Assembly: GCA_003665825.1 (NCBI GenBank)
Contig: QPFY01000051.1
Location: 1-30,475, forward strand
Direction: 5' to 3'
Source: Microbotryum silenes-acaulis
Lineage: Eukaryota > Basidiomycota > Microbotryomycetes > Microbotryales > Microbotryaceae
DNA: 30,475 nucleotides
Positions 18,319 to 29,502 of this stretch are shown piece by piece. Position 1 is the first letter of the stretch. Each line of letters opens with the position of its first letter. Below the pieces are notes generated by a model that saw nothing but the letters and a program-made list of their open reading frames with translations, ran no database searches and was not told where the DNA came from. The translations under genes and the position numbers were made by a program.

Positions 18319-20324
18319 GCTCCCTGGACCTGTGCCCGCTGCCTCTGACCAAGGCCTGCGCCGTCCCTCCCCGGCCCGTGACATCCCTGACCAGGACTCA
18401 CGCGCGCCTCCCGCCTCTGACCAAGGCTCTCCCATATCCCAAACTGGTGACCACTCCGACCGGGATTCCCCAACCTCCTGCGCCTCTGACCAAGGCAGCT
18501 CCGACTCGGCCATCTCCACGCCCTGCCCATCACCGCGACCGGTGGCCCCACGTCCGTTGCCGGCGCCACCCTCGCCTGCTCGATCCGAATCACCAGACCC
18601 CATTGACCTCTTGCCACGCTCGGGTGATGTTGCGTCCCTCTGCCTTGCGCAGGAATTCCCTGACGACGTTGATGCTGCGCTTCACTCCCCCTCGCCTGTT
18701 GCCTACCTCGCCTCTGGCGCCACTGCTCTGCTCGAAACCTCGCCCGTCGACCCGACGGAACTGATCGCACCTGCCCGGGACCCTCCTCACTGGCGCGCTG
18801 CGATGGCAACCCCGCAAGCAGACGAGTGGCGTCTCGCTGCCCAGGCCGAATTCGACTCGCTCTCCCGGGATTTCTCGGCCTTCACACCAATTGATGAGTC
18901 CCTCGTGCCTGCAGACTCCAAAGTCCTCGGCTCGCGCTTTGTCTTCCGCACGAAACGCGACCAACACGGCCACATCAAGTCTTACAAAGGCCGACTGGTT
19001 GCTCGTGGTGACTCTCAGCGTTCCGGCATTGATTTCGATGAGACCTTCGCACCCGTCGCTAAGTTCACATCCATTCGCGCTCCTGGCCCTTGCAGCCGCT
19101 CATGGGTACCACGTCCATCAGGCCGACATCGACAAGGCCTATCTCCACGGTAAACTGGACACCCCCCTGTACATTCGCGTGCCCGAAGGGATCTACATGC
19201 CCGGCAAGGTCCTCCAACTGCACCGGTCACTCTACGGCTTGCGCCAGGCCGGACGTATCTGGAACGACGAGATCAACTCTGCTTTGTCGGCTCTTGGCTA
19301 CGTCGCCACGGAGTCTGACCACTGCGTTTATGTCCGAACTGTCGGTGATGAGCGCCACTATATCGCGCTCTATGTTGATGACTTGCTCATGATCAGCCCT
19401 TCCCTCCCAGAGATCGAGCGTACCCTCCAGGGCCTTGAGCAGCGCTATGGTGTCAAACGACTTGGTGAGGCGGAATACGTACTTGGTATCCAGATTCGGC
19501 GTTCTGCCGACGGCTCCATCTCCCTCAGTCAAGAGCAATACCTCAAGGACGTCCTCGCTCGTTTCGGCATGTCCGACGCCCACCCTGTCGCCACGCCCAT
19601 GCAGGCCGACCTTCGCCTTGAAGTCGAACTCCAGCCTACTCCCTTTCCGGATCGCACTCGGTATCTGCAAGCGATTGGCTCCCTCATGTACGCCTCGACC
19701 GGTACTCGCCCCGACCTGGCCTACACCGTCGGTTACTTGGCTCGGTTCTCTCAGTCCCCGTCTGCTGCTGCCTGGGGCGCTGTCAAGCACGCCTTTCGCT
19801 ACCTCGCCGGCACTCTGTCTCACGGCCTACGCTACACCCGCGGGGATCCGGCGCCCTTGGTTGGCTACTCCGACTGCAACTGGGGTGCCTGCGCCATGTC
19901 CTCAAAGTCGACCATGGGTTACACCTTTGTCTTCGCAGGCGCGGCCGTCTCGTGGTCATCTCGCCTCCAGTCGCGGGTTGCCGACTCTACTTGTGACGCC
20001 GAGTACCTGGCCTTGTCGCACGCTGGCAAGGAGGCTATCTTCCTGCGTCAGCTCTTTGGTGAGCTTGGGCTTCCCTCCTCTCGGCCGGTTCTCATCTATG
20101 GCGACAACCAAGGTGCCAATGCCCTCACCAAGAATCCGGTCTTCCACGCTCGCACTCGGCATATTCGGCTCCGCGAACACTTCATCCGGGATATGGTCTC
20201 CCTGGGTGACATCAGTGTACAGTACATTGCCACCGGCGAGATGACGGCCGATATCTTCACCAAGGCTTTGTCTCGCGACCTGTTCGCTCGGCACCGCGGT
20301 CGACTTGGTGTCTGCACTCCCTGA
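18319..20324 (+). pseudogene. Copia-D RT and RNase H (array copy 1)
   Basis: An acidic, Ser/Pro-rich linker contains SDQGS-like repeats (ASDQGLR, ASDQGSP, ASDQGSS), then DPIDLLPRSGD leads into [35 protein letters not shown] near 19371. RNase H motifs are [38 protein letters not shown] and DIFTKALS. The stop TGA is at 20322-20324. A two-base deletion near 19081 splits the fingers from the palm in this copy; copy 2 is intact here. Confidence 0.9.
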
Positions 20325-20341
20325 TACTCGAAGTAGGGGGG

Positions 20342-20828
20342 TGTGAGATTGACAAACTCTTATGTTTCCTTCTCGCATCATGCCTCCTTTTCTTAGTCTC
20401 ATCTTACCTCCTTTTTGGCCTGCCTTCCACACCTAGGCTCTCTCCCTTTCCTGGGCTGGGTCCGTGCGCCTGACAAAGGTGGCAGACCCAGCCGCGCGCT
20501 CACCGAGCCAAATGGCTCCGCGCTTCTCTCTCTCCTGCTCAAGCAACTTCTTGGTCTGGTCTCCTTGGTCCGTCGATCAGAGCCTTACCACTGCTTGAGC
20601 AGGTGAGCACTACATTTCCTTCTTCCTTTATCTTTACTAGCTATCATAACTCACTGTAGTGCTTGAGCAGGTGTGTAACAAGCAACTTCTTGGTCTGGTC
20701 TCCTTGGTCCGTCGATCAGAGCCTTACCACTGCTTGAGCAGGTGTGTAACAAGCAACTTCTTGGTCTGGTCTCCTTGGTCCGTCGATCAGAGCCTTACCA
20801 CTGCTTGAGCAGTCGTCGTAACTTCATA
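20342..20828 (+). repeat. Copia-D 3' LTR (array copy 1)
   Basis: 487 bp. It starts TGTGAG after a purine tract (AAGTAGGGGGG, 20330-20341), exactly as in Copia-A, and ends TTCATA next to GGTAG of Gypsy-C gag. The 5' LTR is not in the window, so the end is inferred from the junction and from the similar Copia-A end GAATA. The LTR contains 71-bp repeats. Confidence 0.75.
20541..20812 (+). repeat. 71-bp repeats with inverted arms inside the Copia-D LTR
   Basis: AAGCAACTTCTTGGTCTGG blocks start at 20541, 20680 and 20751; the last two are 71 bp apart. Each ends in TGCTTGAGCAG, and the first block is preceded by its exact inverse CTGCTCAAGCA (20535-20545), giving an 11-bp stem with a 46-base loop. 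A 57-bp GTGAGC...TGTAG segment (20603-20659) lies between two TGCTTGAGCAG copies. The array recurs in copy 2. Confidence 0.85.
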
Positions 20829-21971
20829 GGTAGTGCGTGGAGCATGCGAAATCGCTCCAAAGGTCGCGGTGCGAGTCGAAGGGGTGGCAGCCGGCGTCGG
20901 TGTCGAAATCTCGTCGGCGATGGCGGCCCATTCGGTGATTTCGTCGAGGGACGGGACCGTCCGACCGAACCTCCCTGTGATCACTAAGGAGTTGTCACGA
21001 TGTTCGCGTAACATACCTGCGCGGACTTCACGCTTGGCCACGTCGTTCAAGGATTGGTAGAATGCCGTGGCGAGCTGAAGTGCCGAGAGACCGAAGCTTG
21101 GGTTGTCGTGCATGAACGTGCGGTAGCGCGCGCGCCATTCGCCGACATGGTCGTACGCCCGAGACGAAGATTGGCGGCACCCATAGAATTCTTCGGCCAC
21201 CCGGTCGGCAAACCCAGGGTCCGGCCAACGACGTCCCACTGCCGTCATGAGCGACGTCCAGCAGTGAGGGCGCCTGTCCCGGATCGCGTCCCTCAACTCG
21301 TCGACGGCCCAATCGTGAGGGGACTGGCGGCGCTGGCGAGACGTCGAACGAGCGAATAGGGTGGCCACGAGCTGGACGACGCGGTCGGTGGTGAACAGTT
21401 CGTCGATTGCGATGTCGCACAAAAGTGAGAGGTACGAGTTCCCGAATGCAGTGAAAGTCACCAACCTTTCCGGGTGATCCCCGGTCCATAACCCTTCCCG
21501 GTCGGGCAATGTCCCTCTCCAACGAGAGCTAATCACCGCCGGGGAAGGGCCGTCCCTGATTTCGCTGTGAGATTCCCCCCCAGGGGCACGAGCAAGGGGG
21601 TCAGCGGTAGTGTTGGAGCGTCCCGAAAATTGGTGCGGAGGGACGTCCAGGGGGACCGATCTCACCGGCGTGAACTCCCCGGCCCGAGCTGCGGCTGGTT
21701 CAGTCAAGCCAGCCCGCGCCGCAGCCGGTTCAGTGGAGTTCTTCAAAAGGTGCTCTACCAATTTCTCCAAGTGCTGAACTCGATGATCGGAGTCGAGGCG
21801 TCGAGCTTCGGATTCTTCGAGGCGAGCTTCGAGCGACATCAGAGCGGCGGCGGTATGGGCCGGTTTTGGCGGTGGGGACTTAAAGGATTCTGGGCGCCCG
21901 GCCTCGTCGTCGCGGAGAGGGCTGATGCTGTCTCCGGCAAAGACGCGCGACGTGTCACGTTCGTCGGCCAT
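20787..21971 (-). pseudogene. Gypsy-C gag N-terminal fragment fused to a Copia-D LTR tail (array copy 2)
   Basis: From the ATG at 21971 the frame is open for 381 Gag codons to the unit junction at 20829, then adds 13 codons read from the Copia-D LTR (YEVTTTAQAVVRL) and stops at 20787. This is the only uninterrupted Gag N-terminus in the window. It includes the coiled coil (SLEARLEESEARRLDSDHR) and capsid-like region but lacks the zinc knuckle and all of Pol. The frame is also open upstream through the leader and into the LTR, to 22385. A Gypsy-C LTR lies just upstream and could drive it. It could encode a truncated Gag protein; expression is unknown. Confidence 0.8.
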
Positions 21972-22247
21972 GGCGAGGTTGCGATTCAACGGTCGGCGAT
22001 TCCGGGGTGAACGGTGGCGAGGGCGGGATGGCTGGAAGAAAGGGTAGGAGGGAAGAACGCGTTCGCCGTCGGACTCGGTGAAGGAGGTCACGAAAGACAG
22101 TGACGCGTTCGTGGGGGATGAGTTCGGCAACGGAGAGGAGGCTGACGACTCAGGGTCAGAGAGTGGGTGTGAATGCTCGTCCAGGGCGGGGGACGAAGCG
22201 GTTGTAGAGGTACGGATCGTTGTCGGCAATGCCGAACTTGAAAAAAG

Positions 22248-22820
22248 TGACAGGCGACGTCGGCGAGGATGACGTCGTCTACACGACGAAGGACGGGGGT
22301 GTCGAGGAGTATCGGCTGTGGTGGCAGCAGTCGGCGAGGGAGCGATCGAAGAGGGGTGTCGACCGAAAAGCTCGCGGGAAGTCAAGTATAACGGACTTTA
22401 TTCCAACGATCGGCAAGGAGAGGGGGGGGGGCCAATAAGATGATGAGCGGACCAGGCTCCGGCGGAAGGTGTCCAAACCGAAGGGAGGGACTGCCCAGGC
22501 GCCGAGGGAACTCAGCCAAATCAAACTACTCCAAGAGGTCGCCTCAGGGGTAAAAAGGATTGCTCGCGGGAGCACCGGTAAAAACCCTGAGGCCGCGCCT
22601 CAGCTAGCAAAAAAGATAAAACAAATCGAAAGAAGATTGCGCTCGCAACGCATCGAACCTGCAACCAGCGGGTGCGCGCCCACGCGCCAAACGGCTACAC
22701 CACGACGCCCGCGCTGCTTGAAACGAATCCGCCATTGGGTCAAGTCATCGCTACCTGCACACAACCTCGGGGAAGACTTCCTTTGAGTACTGCTGTCAGT
22801 GTACCGCTGTCATCCTGACA
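22248..22820 (-). repeat. Gypsy-C 5' LTR (array copy 2)
   Basis: 573 bp, with the same ends and the same Copia-D junction (CTGCACCGT) as copy 1. The leader between it and the gag start (21972-22247) matches 15924-16199. Confidence 0.92.
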
Positions 22821-22878
22821 CTGCACCGTCGCTTCGCGCATTTACCCGTTGCGCAACTCAAGAACGTCATGCAGAAAG
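22821..22878 (+). pseudogene. Copia-D integrase zinc-finger fragment (array copy 2)
   Basis: 58 bp identical in content to 16769-16826, ending in the GAAAG duplication of the solo LTR. Confidence 0.9.
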
Positions 22879-23438
22879 TGTCAGGATGACAGCAATACTC
22901 GAAGGAAGCCCCCAAGGCTATATGCGGGTAGAGTTGACTTGACCGGATGCTTGCCTTGTTTCAAGCATCGTCGGCGTGATGGCGTAGGCGTGAGGCGCGT
23001 GGGCGCGCACTCGGTGGTCGAGGGTTCGATGCGCCCAGAGCGCAATCTTCTTTTGGTTTGTTTTATCTTTTTGTTAGCCGAGGCGCGGCTTCAGGGTTTT
23101 TACCGGTGCTCCCGCGAGCAATCCTTTTTACCCCTGAGGCGACCTCTTGGAGTGGTTGATTTGGCTAAGTCCCCTCTGTGCCTGGAGCAGTCCGTTCCTT
23201 TTTGTCTTAGCACCTTCCCCGGAGCTTGGTCCGCTCTTCTTGTTTTGTTGCCCTTCCTCTTCTTGTCGATCGTTTGGGAATTAAGTCCGTTATACTTGAT
23301 TTCCTGCGAGCCTCTCGACCGACTCCCCTCCTCGGTTGCTCCTCTGTCGACTGCCGCCGCAACAGCCGACGCTTCCTGAAATCCCCCCCTCGCACCAACG
23401 CGTGTAGACGACGTCATCCCTGCGGACGTCGCCTGTCA
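22879..23438 (+). mobile_element. Solo LTR of a Gypsy-C relative (array copy 2)
   Basis: 560 bp, GAAAG on both sides (22874-22878 and 23439-23443). The start reads GATGACAGCAATACTCGAAGG, as in copy 3. Confidence 0.92.
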
Positions 23439-23443
23439 GAAAG

Positions 23444-24376
23444 GCTTGGTCACTGGGGTGGATTGGGTATATTCAGAGGAGGAGGTTAGGTCCTTCAATT
23501 GCAATGCTTGTCTCGCTTCCAAAGTGCACGCCCTTCCTTTCAGTCGTTCCCAGTCCATTGCGCCTGGCCGTCTGGACCTTGTCCATGTCGACGTTGCCCA
23601 AATGCCTCGAGCCAGCTTCGGCGGTCATCGCTACATGCTTGTGATTGTCGACGACTACACCCGCAAACATTGGTGCATCCTCCTCACTTACAAGAGCGAC
23701 GTCTTTCACCGTCTCCGCGACTGGATTCTTGAGGTAGAGAACACCACGGGTGATCGGGTAAAAAACCATTCGCTCTGACAATGGTGGCGAGTTCACTCTG
23801 CACAACTTTGTCGACTTCTGTTTGACCAAGGGCATCCGTCGCGAACTCACTATTCCATACACGCCTCAACAAAACGGACGTGTTGAACGCACCAATCGGA
23901 CCATCAAAGAGGGTATCCTTGCTTTGCTCTACTCGGCCGGCGCCGATACACGTCTCTGGGCCGAAGCTGCCAAGTACTTCGTGCACTGCAAAAACTTGAT
24001 GCCCCATGCGGGCATCCGTGGCGATATTCCCGACACTCGCTGGCATGGTGTCGCACCGGATGTCTCCTCGCTACGTGCCTTTGGCTGCCGCGCTTGGCAC
24101 TGCCTCCCCTCGGTTAAGCGCACCGACCTCGACCCCAAGGCCGTGCCACTCATCTTCGTAGGGCTCGACGACCATGCAAAGGCCTATCGCCTCTTCGACC
24201 CGGCTACACGCAAAATTATCCTCAGTCGCAACGTCGTCTTTCGTGAATCTGAGTTCCCCGCCCTGCAGCCTGTGGCCAACACCCACACCGGCGCCATTCC
24301 GCTTCCTGTGGCCGCCGACATTTACCCTGACCAGGTAGACCACTCTGAGCCTTCGCTCTCTGGCGCCTCGCGCTGA
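23444..24376 (+). pseudogene. Copia-D integrase, main part (array copy 2)
   Basis: It keeps the CCCG missing from copy 1 (DDYTRKHW is intact), but an extra A in the run near 23762 shifts the frame just before the second catalytic Asp (SDNGGEF). The rest reads through GRVERTNRT to the shared TGA after SGASR (24374-24376). Confidence 0.88.
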
Positions 24377-26383
24377 GCTCCCTGGACCTGTGCCCGCTGC
24401 CTCTGACCAAGGCCTGCGCCGTCCCTCCCGGCCCGTGACATCCCTGACCAGGACTCACGCGCGCCTCCCGCCTCTGACCAAGGCTCTCCCATATCCCAAA
24501 CTGGTGACCACTCCGACCGGGATTCCCCAACCTCCTGCGCCTCTGACCAAGGCAGCTCCGACTCGGCCATCTCCACGCCCTGCCCATCACCGCGACCGGT
24601 GGCCCCACGTCCGTTGCCGGCGCCACCCTCGCCTGCTCGATCCGAATCACCAGACCCCATTGACCTCTTGCCACGCTCGGGTGATGTTGCGTCCCTCTGC
24701 CTTGCGCAGGAATTCCCTGACGACGTTGATGCTGCGCTTCACTCCCCCTCGCCTGTTGCCTACCTCGCCTCTGGCGCCACTGCTCTGCTCGAAACCTCGC
24801 CCGTCGACCCGACGGAACTGATCGCACCTGCCCGGGACCCTCCTCACTGGCGCGCTGCGATGGCAACCCCGCAAGCAGACGAGTGGCGTCTCGCTGCCCA
24901 GGCCGAATTCGACTCGCTCTCCCGGGATTTCTCGGCCTTCACACCAATTGATGAGTCCCTCGTGCCTGCAGACTCCAAAGTCCTCGGCTCGCGCTTTGTC
25001 TTCCGCACGAAACGCGACCAACACGGCCACATCAAGTCTTACAAAGGCCGACTGGTTGCTCGTGGTGACTCTCAGCGTTCCGGCATTGATTTCGATGAGA
25101 CCTTCGCACCCGTCGCTAAGTTCACATCCATTCGCGCACTCCTGGCCCTTGCAGCCGCTCATGGGTACCACGTCCATCAGGCCGACATCGACAAGGCCTA
25201 TCTCCACGGTAAACTGGACACCCCCCTGTACATTCGCGTGCCCGAAGGGATCTACATGCCCGGCAAGGTCCTCCAACTGCACCGGTCACTCTACGGCTTG
25301 CGCCAGGCCGGACGTATCTGGAACGACGAGATCAACTCTGCTTTGTCGGCTCTTGGCTACGTCGCCACGGAGTCTGACCACTGCGTTTATGTCCGAACTG
25401 TCGGTGATGAGCGCCACTATATCGCGCTCTATGTTGATGACTTGCTCATGATCAGCCCTTCCCTCCCAGAGATCGAGCGTACCCTCCAGGGCCTTGAGCA
25501 GCGCTATGGTGTCAAACGACTTGGTGAGGCGGAATACGTACTTGGTATCCAGATTCGGCGTTCTGCCGACGGCTCCATCTCCCTCAGTCAAGAGCAATAC
25601 CTCAAGGACGTCCTCGCTCGTTTCGGCATGTCCGACGCCCACCCTGTCGCCACGCCCATGCAGGCCGACCTTCGCCTTGAAGTCGAACTCCAGCCTACTC
25701 CCTTTCCGGATCGCACTCGGTATCTGCAAGCGATTGGCTCCCTCATGTACGCCTCGACCGGTACTCGCCCCGACCTGGCCTACACCGTCGGTTACTTGGC
25801 TCGGTTCTCTCAGTCCCCGTCTGCTGCTGCCTGGGGCGCTGTCAAGCACGCCTTTCGCTACCTCGCCGGCACTCTGTCTCACGGCCTACGCTACACCCGC
25901 GGGGATCCGGCGCCCTTGGTTGGCTACTCCGACTGCAACTGGGGTGCCTGCGCCATGTCCTCAAAGTCGACCATGGGTTACACCTTTGTCTTCGCAGGCG
26001 CGGCCGTCTCGTGGTCATCTCGCCTCCAGTCGCGGGTTGCCGACTCTACTTGTGACGCCGAGTACCTGGCCTTGTCGCACGCTGGCAAGGAGGCTATCTT
26101 CCTGCGTCAGCTCTTTGGTGAGCTTGGGCTTCCCTCCTCTCGGCCGGTTCTCATCTATGGCGACAACCAAGGTGCCAATGCCCTCACCAAGAATCCGGTC
26201 TTCCACGCTCGCACTCGGCATATTCGGCTCCGCGAACACTTCATCCGGGATATGGTCTCCCTGGGTGACATCAGTGTACAGTACATTGCCACCGGCGAGA
26301 TGACGGCCGATATCTTCACCAAGGCTTTGTCTCGCGACCTGTTCGCTCGGCACCGCGGTCGACTTGGTGTCTGCACTCCCTGA
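24377..26383 (+). pseudogene. Copia-D RT and RNase H, RT-RNase H frame intact (array copy 2)
   Basis: From 24599 to 26383 a single frame of about 594 codons covers the end of the linker, complete RT (YVDD at 25430-25441) and complete RNase H ([40 protein letters not shown]). It includes the ACTC segment altered in copy 1. The linker start is out of frame with both the integrase part and the RT (one C fewer near 24427 than in copy 1). It has no native start codon, so it would be made only as part of a polyprotein. I call it pseudogenic because gag, protease and the 5' LTR are missing. Confidence 0.88.
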
Positions 26384-26401
26384 TACTCGAAGTAGGGGGG
26401 G

Positions 26402-26889
26402 TGTGAGATTGACAAACTCTTATGTTTCCTTCTCGCATCATGCCTCCTTTTCTTAGTCTCATCTTACCTCCTTTTTGGCCTGCCTTCCACACCTAGGCTC
26501 TCTCCCTTTCCTGGGCTGGGTCCGTGCGCCTGACAAAGGTGGCAGACCCAGCCGCGCGCTCACCCGAGCCAAATGGCTCCGCGCTTCTCTCTCTCCTGCT
26601 CAAGCAACTTCTTGGTCTGGTCTCCTTGGTCCGTCGATCAGAGCCTTACCACTGCTTGAGCAGGTGAGCACTACATTTCCTTCTTCCTTTATCTTTACTA
26701 GCTATCATAACTCACTGTAGTGCTTGAGCAGGTGTGTAACAAGCAACTTCTTGGTCTGGTCTCCTTGGTCCGTCGATCAGAGCCTTACCACTGCTTGAGC
26801 AGGTGTGTAACAAGCAACTTCTTGGTCTGGTCTCCTTGGTCCGTCGATCAGAGCCTTACCACTGCTTGAGCAGTCGTCGTAACTTCATA
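26402..26889 (+). repeat. Copia-D 3' LTR (array copy 2)
   Basis: 488 bp after a seven-G purine tract, the same 71-bp repeat series as copy 1, ending TTCATA next to gag GGTAG at 26890. Confidence 0.75.
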
Positions 26890-28031
26890 GGTAGTGCGTG
26901 GAGCATGCGAAATCGCTCCAAAGGTCGCGGTGCGAGTCGAAGGGGTGGCAGCCGGCGTCGGTGTCGAAATCTCGTCGGCGATGGCGGCCCATTCGGTGAT
27001 TTCGTCGAGGGACGGGACCGTCCGACCGAACCTCCCTGTGATCACTAAGGAGTTGTCACGATGTTCGCGTAACATACCTGCGCGGACTTCACGCTTGGCC
27101 ACGTCGTTCAAGGATTGGTAGAATGCCGTGGCGAGCTGAAGTGCCGAGAGACCGAAGCTTGGGTTGTCGTGCATGAACGTGCGGTAGCGCGCGCGCCATT
27201 CGCCGACATGGTCGTACGCCCGAGACGAAGATTGGCGGCACCCATAGAATTCTTCGGCCACCCGGTCGGCAAACCCAGGGTCCGGCCAACGACGTCCCAC
27301 TGCCGTCATGAGCGACGTCCAGCAGTGAGGGCGCCTGTCCCGGATCGCGTCCCTCAACTCGTCGACGGCCCAATCGTGAGGGGACTGGCGGCGCTGGCGA
27401 GACGTCGAACGAGCGAATAGGGTGGCCACGAGCTGGACGACGCGGTCGGTGGTGAACAGTTCGTCGATTGCGATGTCGCACAAAAGTGAGAGGTACGAGT
27501 TCCCGAATGCAGTGAAAGTCACCAACCTTTCCGGGTGATCCCCGGTCCATAACCCTTCCCGGTCGGGCAATGTCCCTCTCCAACGAGAGCTAATCACCGC
27601 CGGGGAAGGGCCGTCCCTGATTTCGCTGTGAGATTCCCCCCAGGGGCACGAGCAAGGGGGTCAGCGGTAGTGTTGGAGCGTCCCGAAAATTGGTGCGGAG
27701 GGACGTCCAGGGGGACCGATCTCACCGGCGTGAACTCCCCGGCCCGAGCTGCGGCTGGTTCAGTCAAGCCAGCCCGCGCCGCAGCCGGTTCAGTGGAGTT
27801 CTTCAAAAGGTGCTCTACCAATTTCTCCAAGTGCTGAACTCGATGATCGGAGTCGAGGCGTCGAGCTTCGGATTCTTCGAGGCGAGCTTCGAGCGACATC
27901 AGAGCGGCGGCGGTATGGGCCGGTTTTGGCGGTGGGGACTTAAAGGATTCTGGGCGCCCGGCCTCGTCGTCGCGGAGAGGGCTGATGCTGTCTCCGGCAA
28001 AGACGCGCGACGTGTCACGTTCGTCGGCCAT
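26848..28031 (-). pseudogene. Gypsy-C gag N-terminal fragment fused to a Copia-D LTR tail (array copy 3)
   Basis: Same structure as copy 2, with the 13-codon LTR-derived tail ending at 26848. One fewer C in the run near 27640 breaks the frame, so two pieces are read (28031 to about 27640, and 27597 to 26848). Confidence 0.78.
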
Positions 28032-28307
28032 GGCGAGGTTGCGATTCAACGGTCGGCGATTCCGGGGTGAACGGTGGCGAGGGCGGGATGGCTGGAAGAA
28101 AGGGTAGGAGGGAAGAACGCGTTCGCCGTCGGACTCGGTGAAGGAGGTCACGAAAGACAGTGACGCGTTCGTGGGGGATGAGTTCGGCAACGGAGAGGAG
28201 GCTGACGACTCAGGGTCAGAGAGTGGGTGTGAATGCTCGTCCAGGGCGGGGGACGAAGCGGTTGTAGAGGTACGGATCGTTGTCGGCAATGCCGAACTTG
28301 AAAAAAG

Positions 28308-28879
28308 TGACAGGCGACGTCGGCGAGGATGACGTCGTCTACACGACGAAGGACGGGGGTGTCGAGGAGTATCGGCTGTGGTGGCAGCAGTCGGCGAGGG
28401 AGCGATCGAAGAGGGGTGTCGACCGAAAAGCTCGCGGGAAGTCAAGTATAACGGACTTTATTCCAACGATCGGCAAGGAGAGGGGGGGGGCCAATAAGAT
28501 GATGAGCGGACCAGGCTCCGGCGGAAGGTGTCCAAACCGAAGGGAGGGACTGCCCAGGCGCCGAGGGAACTCAGCCAAATCAAACTACTCCAAGAGGTCG
28601 CCTCAGGGGTAAAAAGGATTGCTCGCGGGAGCACCGGTAAAAACCCTGAGGCCGCGCCTCAGCTAGCAAAAAAGATAAAACAAATCGAAAGAAGATTGCG
28701 CTCGCAACGCATCGAACCTGCAACCAGCGGGTGCGCGCCCACGCGCCAAACGGCTACACCACGACGCCCGCGCTGCTTGAAACGAATCCGCCATTGGGTC
28801 AAGTCATCGCTACCTGCACACAACCTCGGGGAAGACTTCCTTTGAGTACTGCTGTCAGTGTACCGCTGTCATCCTGACA
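28308..28879 (-). repeat. Gypsy-C 5' LTR (array copy 3)
   Basis: 572 bp, the same ends as the other copies; leader 28032-28307. Confidence 0.92.
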
Positions 28880-28937
28880 CTGCACCGTCGCTTCGCGCAT
28901 TTACCCGTTGCGCAACTCAAGAACGTCATGCAGAAAG
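28880..28937 (+). pseudogene. Copia-D integrase zinc-finger fragment (array copy 3)
   Basis: 58 bp with the same content as the fragments in copies 1 and 2. Confidence 0.9.
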
Positions 28938-29497
28938 TGTCAGGATGACAGCAATACTCGAAGGAAGCCCCAAGGCTATATGCGGGTAGAGTTGACTTGA
29001 CCGGATGCTTGCCTTGTTTCAAGCATCGTCGGCGTGATGGCGTAGGCGTGAGGCGCGTGGGCGCGCACTCGGTGGTCGAGGGTTCGATGCGCCCAGAGCG
29101 CAATCTTCTTTTGGTTTGTTTTATCTTTTTGTTAGCCGAGGCGCGGCTTCAGGGTTTTTACCGGTGCTCCCGCGAGCAATCCTTTTTACCCCTGAGGCGA
29201 CCTCTTGGAGTGGTTGATTTGGCTAAGTCCCCTCTGTGCCTGGAGCAGTCCGTTCCTTTTTGTCTTAGCACCTTCCCCCGGAGCTTGGTCCGCTCTTCTT
29301 GTTTTGTTGCCCTTCCTCTTCTTGTCGATCGTTTGGGAATTAAGTCCGTTATACTTGATTTCCTGCGAGCCTCTCGACCGACTCCCCTCCTCGGTTGCTC
29401 CTCTGTCGACTGCCGCCGCAACAGCCGACGCTTCCTGAAATCCCCCCCTCGCACCAACGCGTGTAGACGACGTCATCCCTGCGGACGTCGCCTGTCA
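28938..29497 (+). mobile_element. Solo LTR of a Gypsy-C relative (array copy 3)
   Basis: 560 bp with GAAAG at 28933-28937 and 29498-29502. Confidence 0.92.
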
Positions 29498-29502
29498 GAA
29501 AG

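Larger units (their letters stand above)
14783..20828. repeat. Composite tandem unit, copy 1 (6046 bp)
   Basis: Left boundary GGTAGTGCGTGG in Gypsy-C gag, right boundary the end of the Copia-D LTR (TTCATA). The whole block is repeated at 20829 and 26890 with very few substitutions and scattered short indels. In copy 1 the left boundary is continuous with the full Gypsy-C element, so this is the founding end of the array. Confidence 0.93.
20829..26889. repeat. Composite tandem unit, copy 2 (6061 bp)
   Basis: Has the same order and junctions as copy 1. It differs from copy 1 mainly by short indels and by the solo LTR start block. This is the best-preserved copy. Confidence 0.93.

Noticed and set aside
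20603..20659. A spliced host gene using the GT-AG segment
   Set aside because: No coding frame of note flanks the segment, and it lies in an LTR. Kept only as a low-certainty finding.
20541..20812. Possible CRISPR-like array of 71-bp repeats
   Set aside because: Repeats are contiguous without unique spacers, lie within a copia LTR and are accompanied by retroelement genes in a eukaryotic setting.
22279..22385. Gag start at 22385 inside the Gypsy-C LTR
   Set aside because: The frame is open through LTR and leader, but this N-terminal stretch is low complexity (Pro, Ser, Arg rich) and a start inside an LTR is unlikely to be the main Gag start; the ATG at 21971 is preferred.
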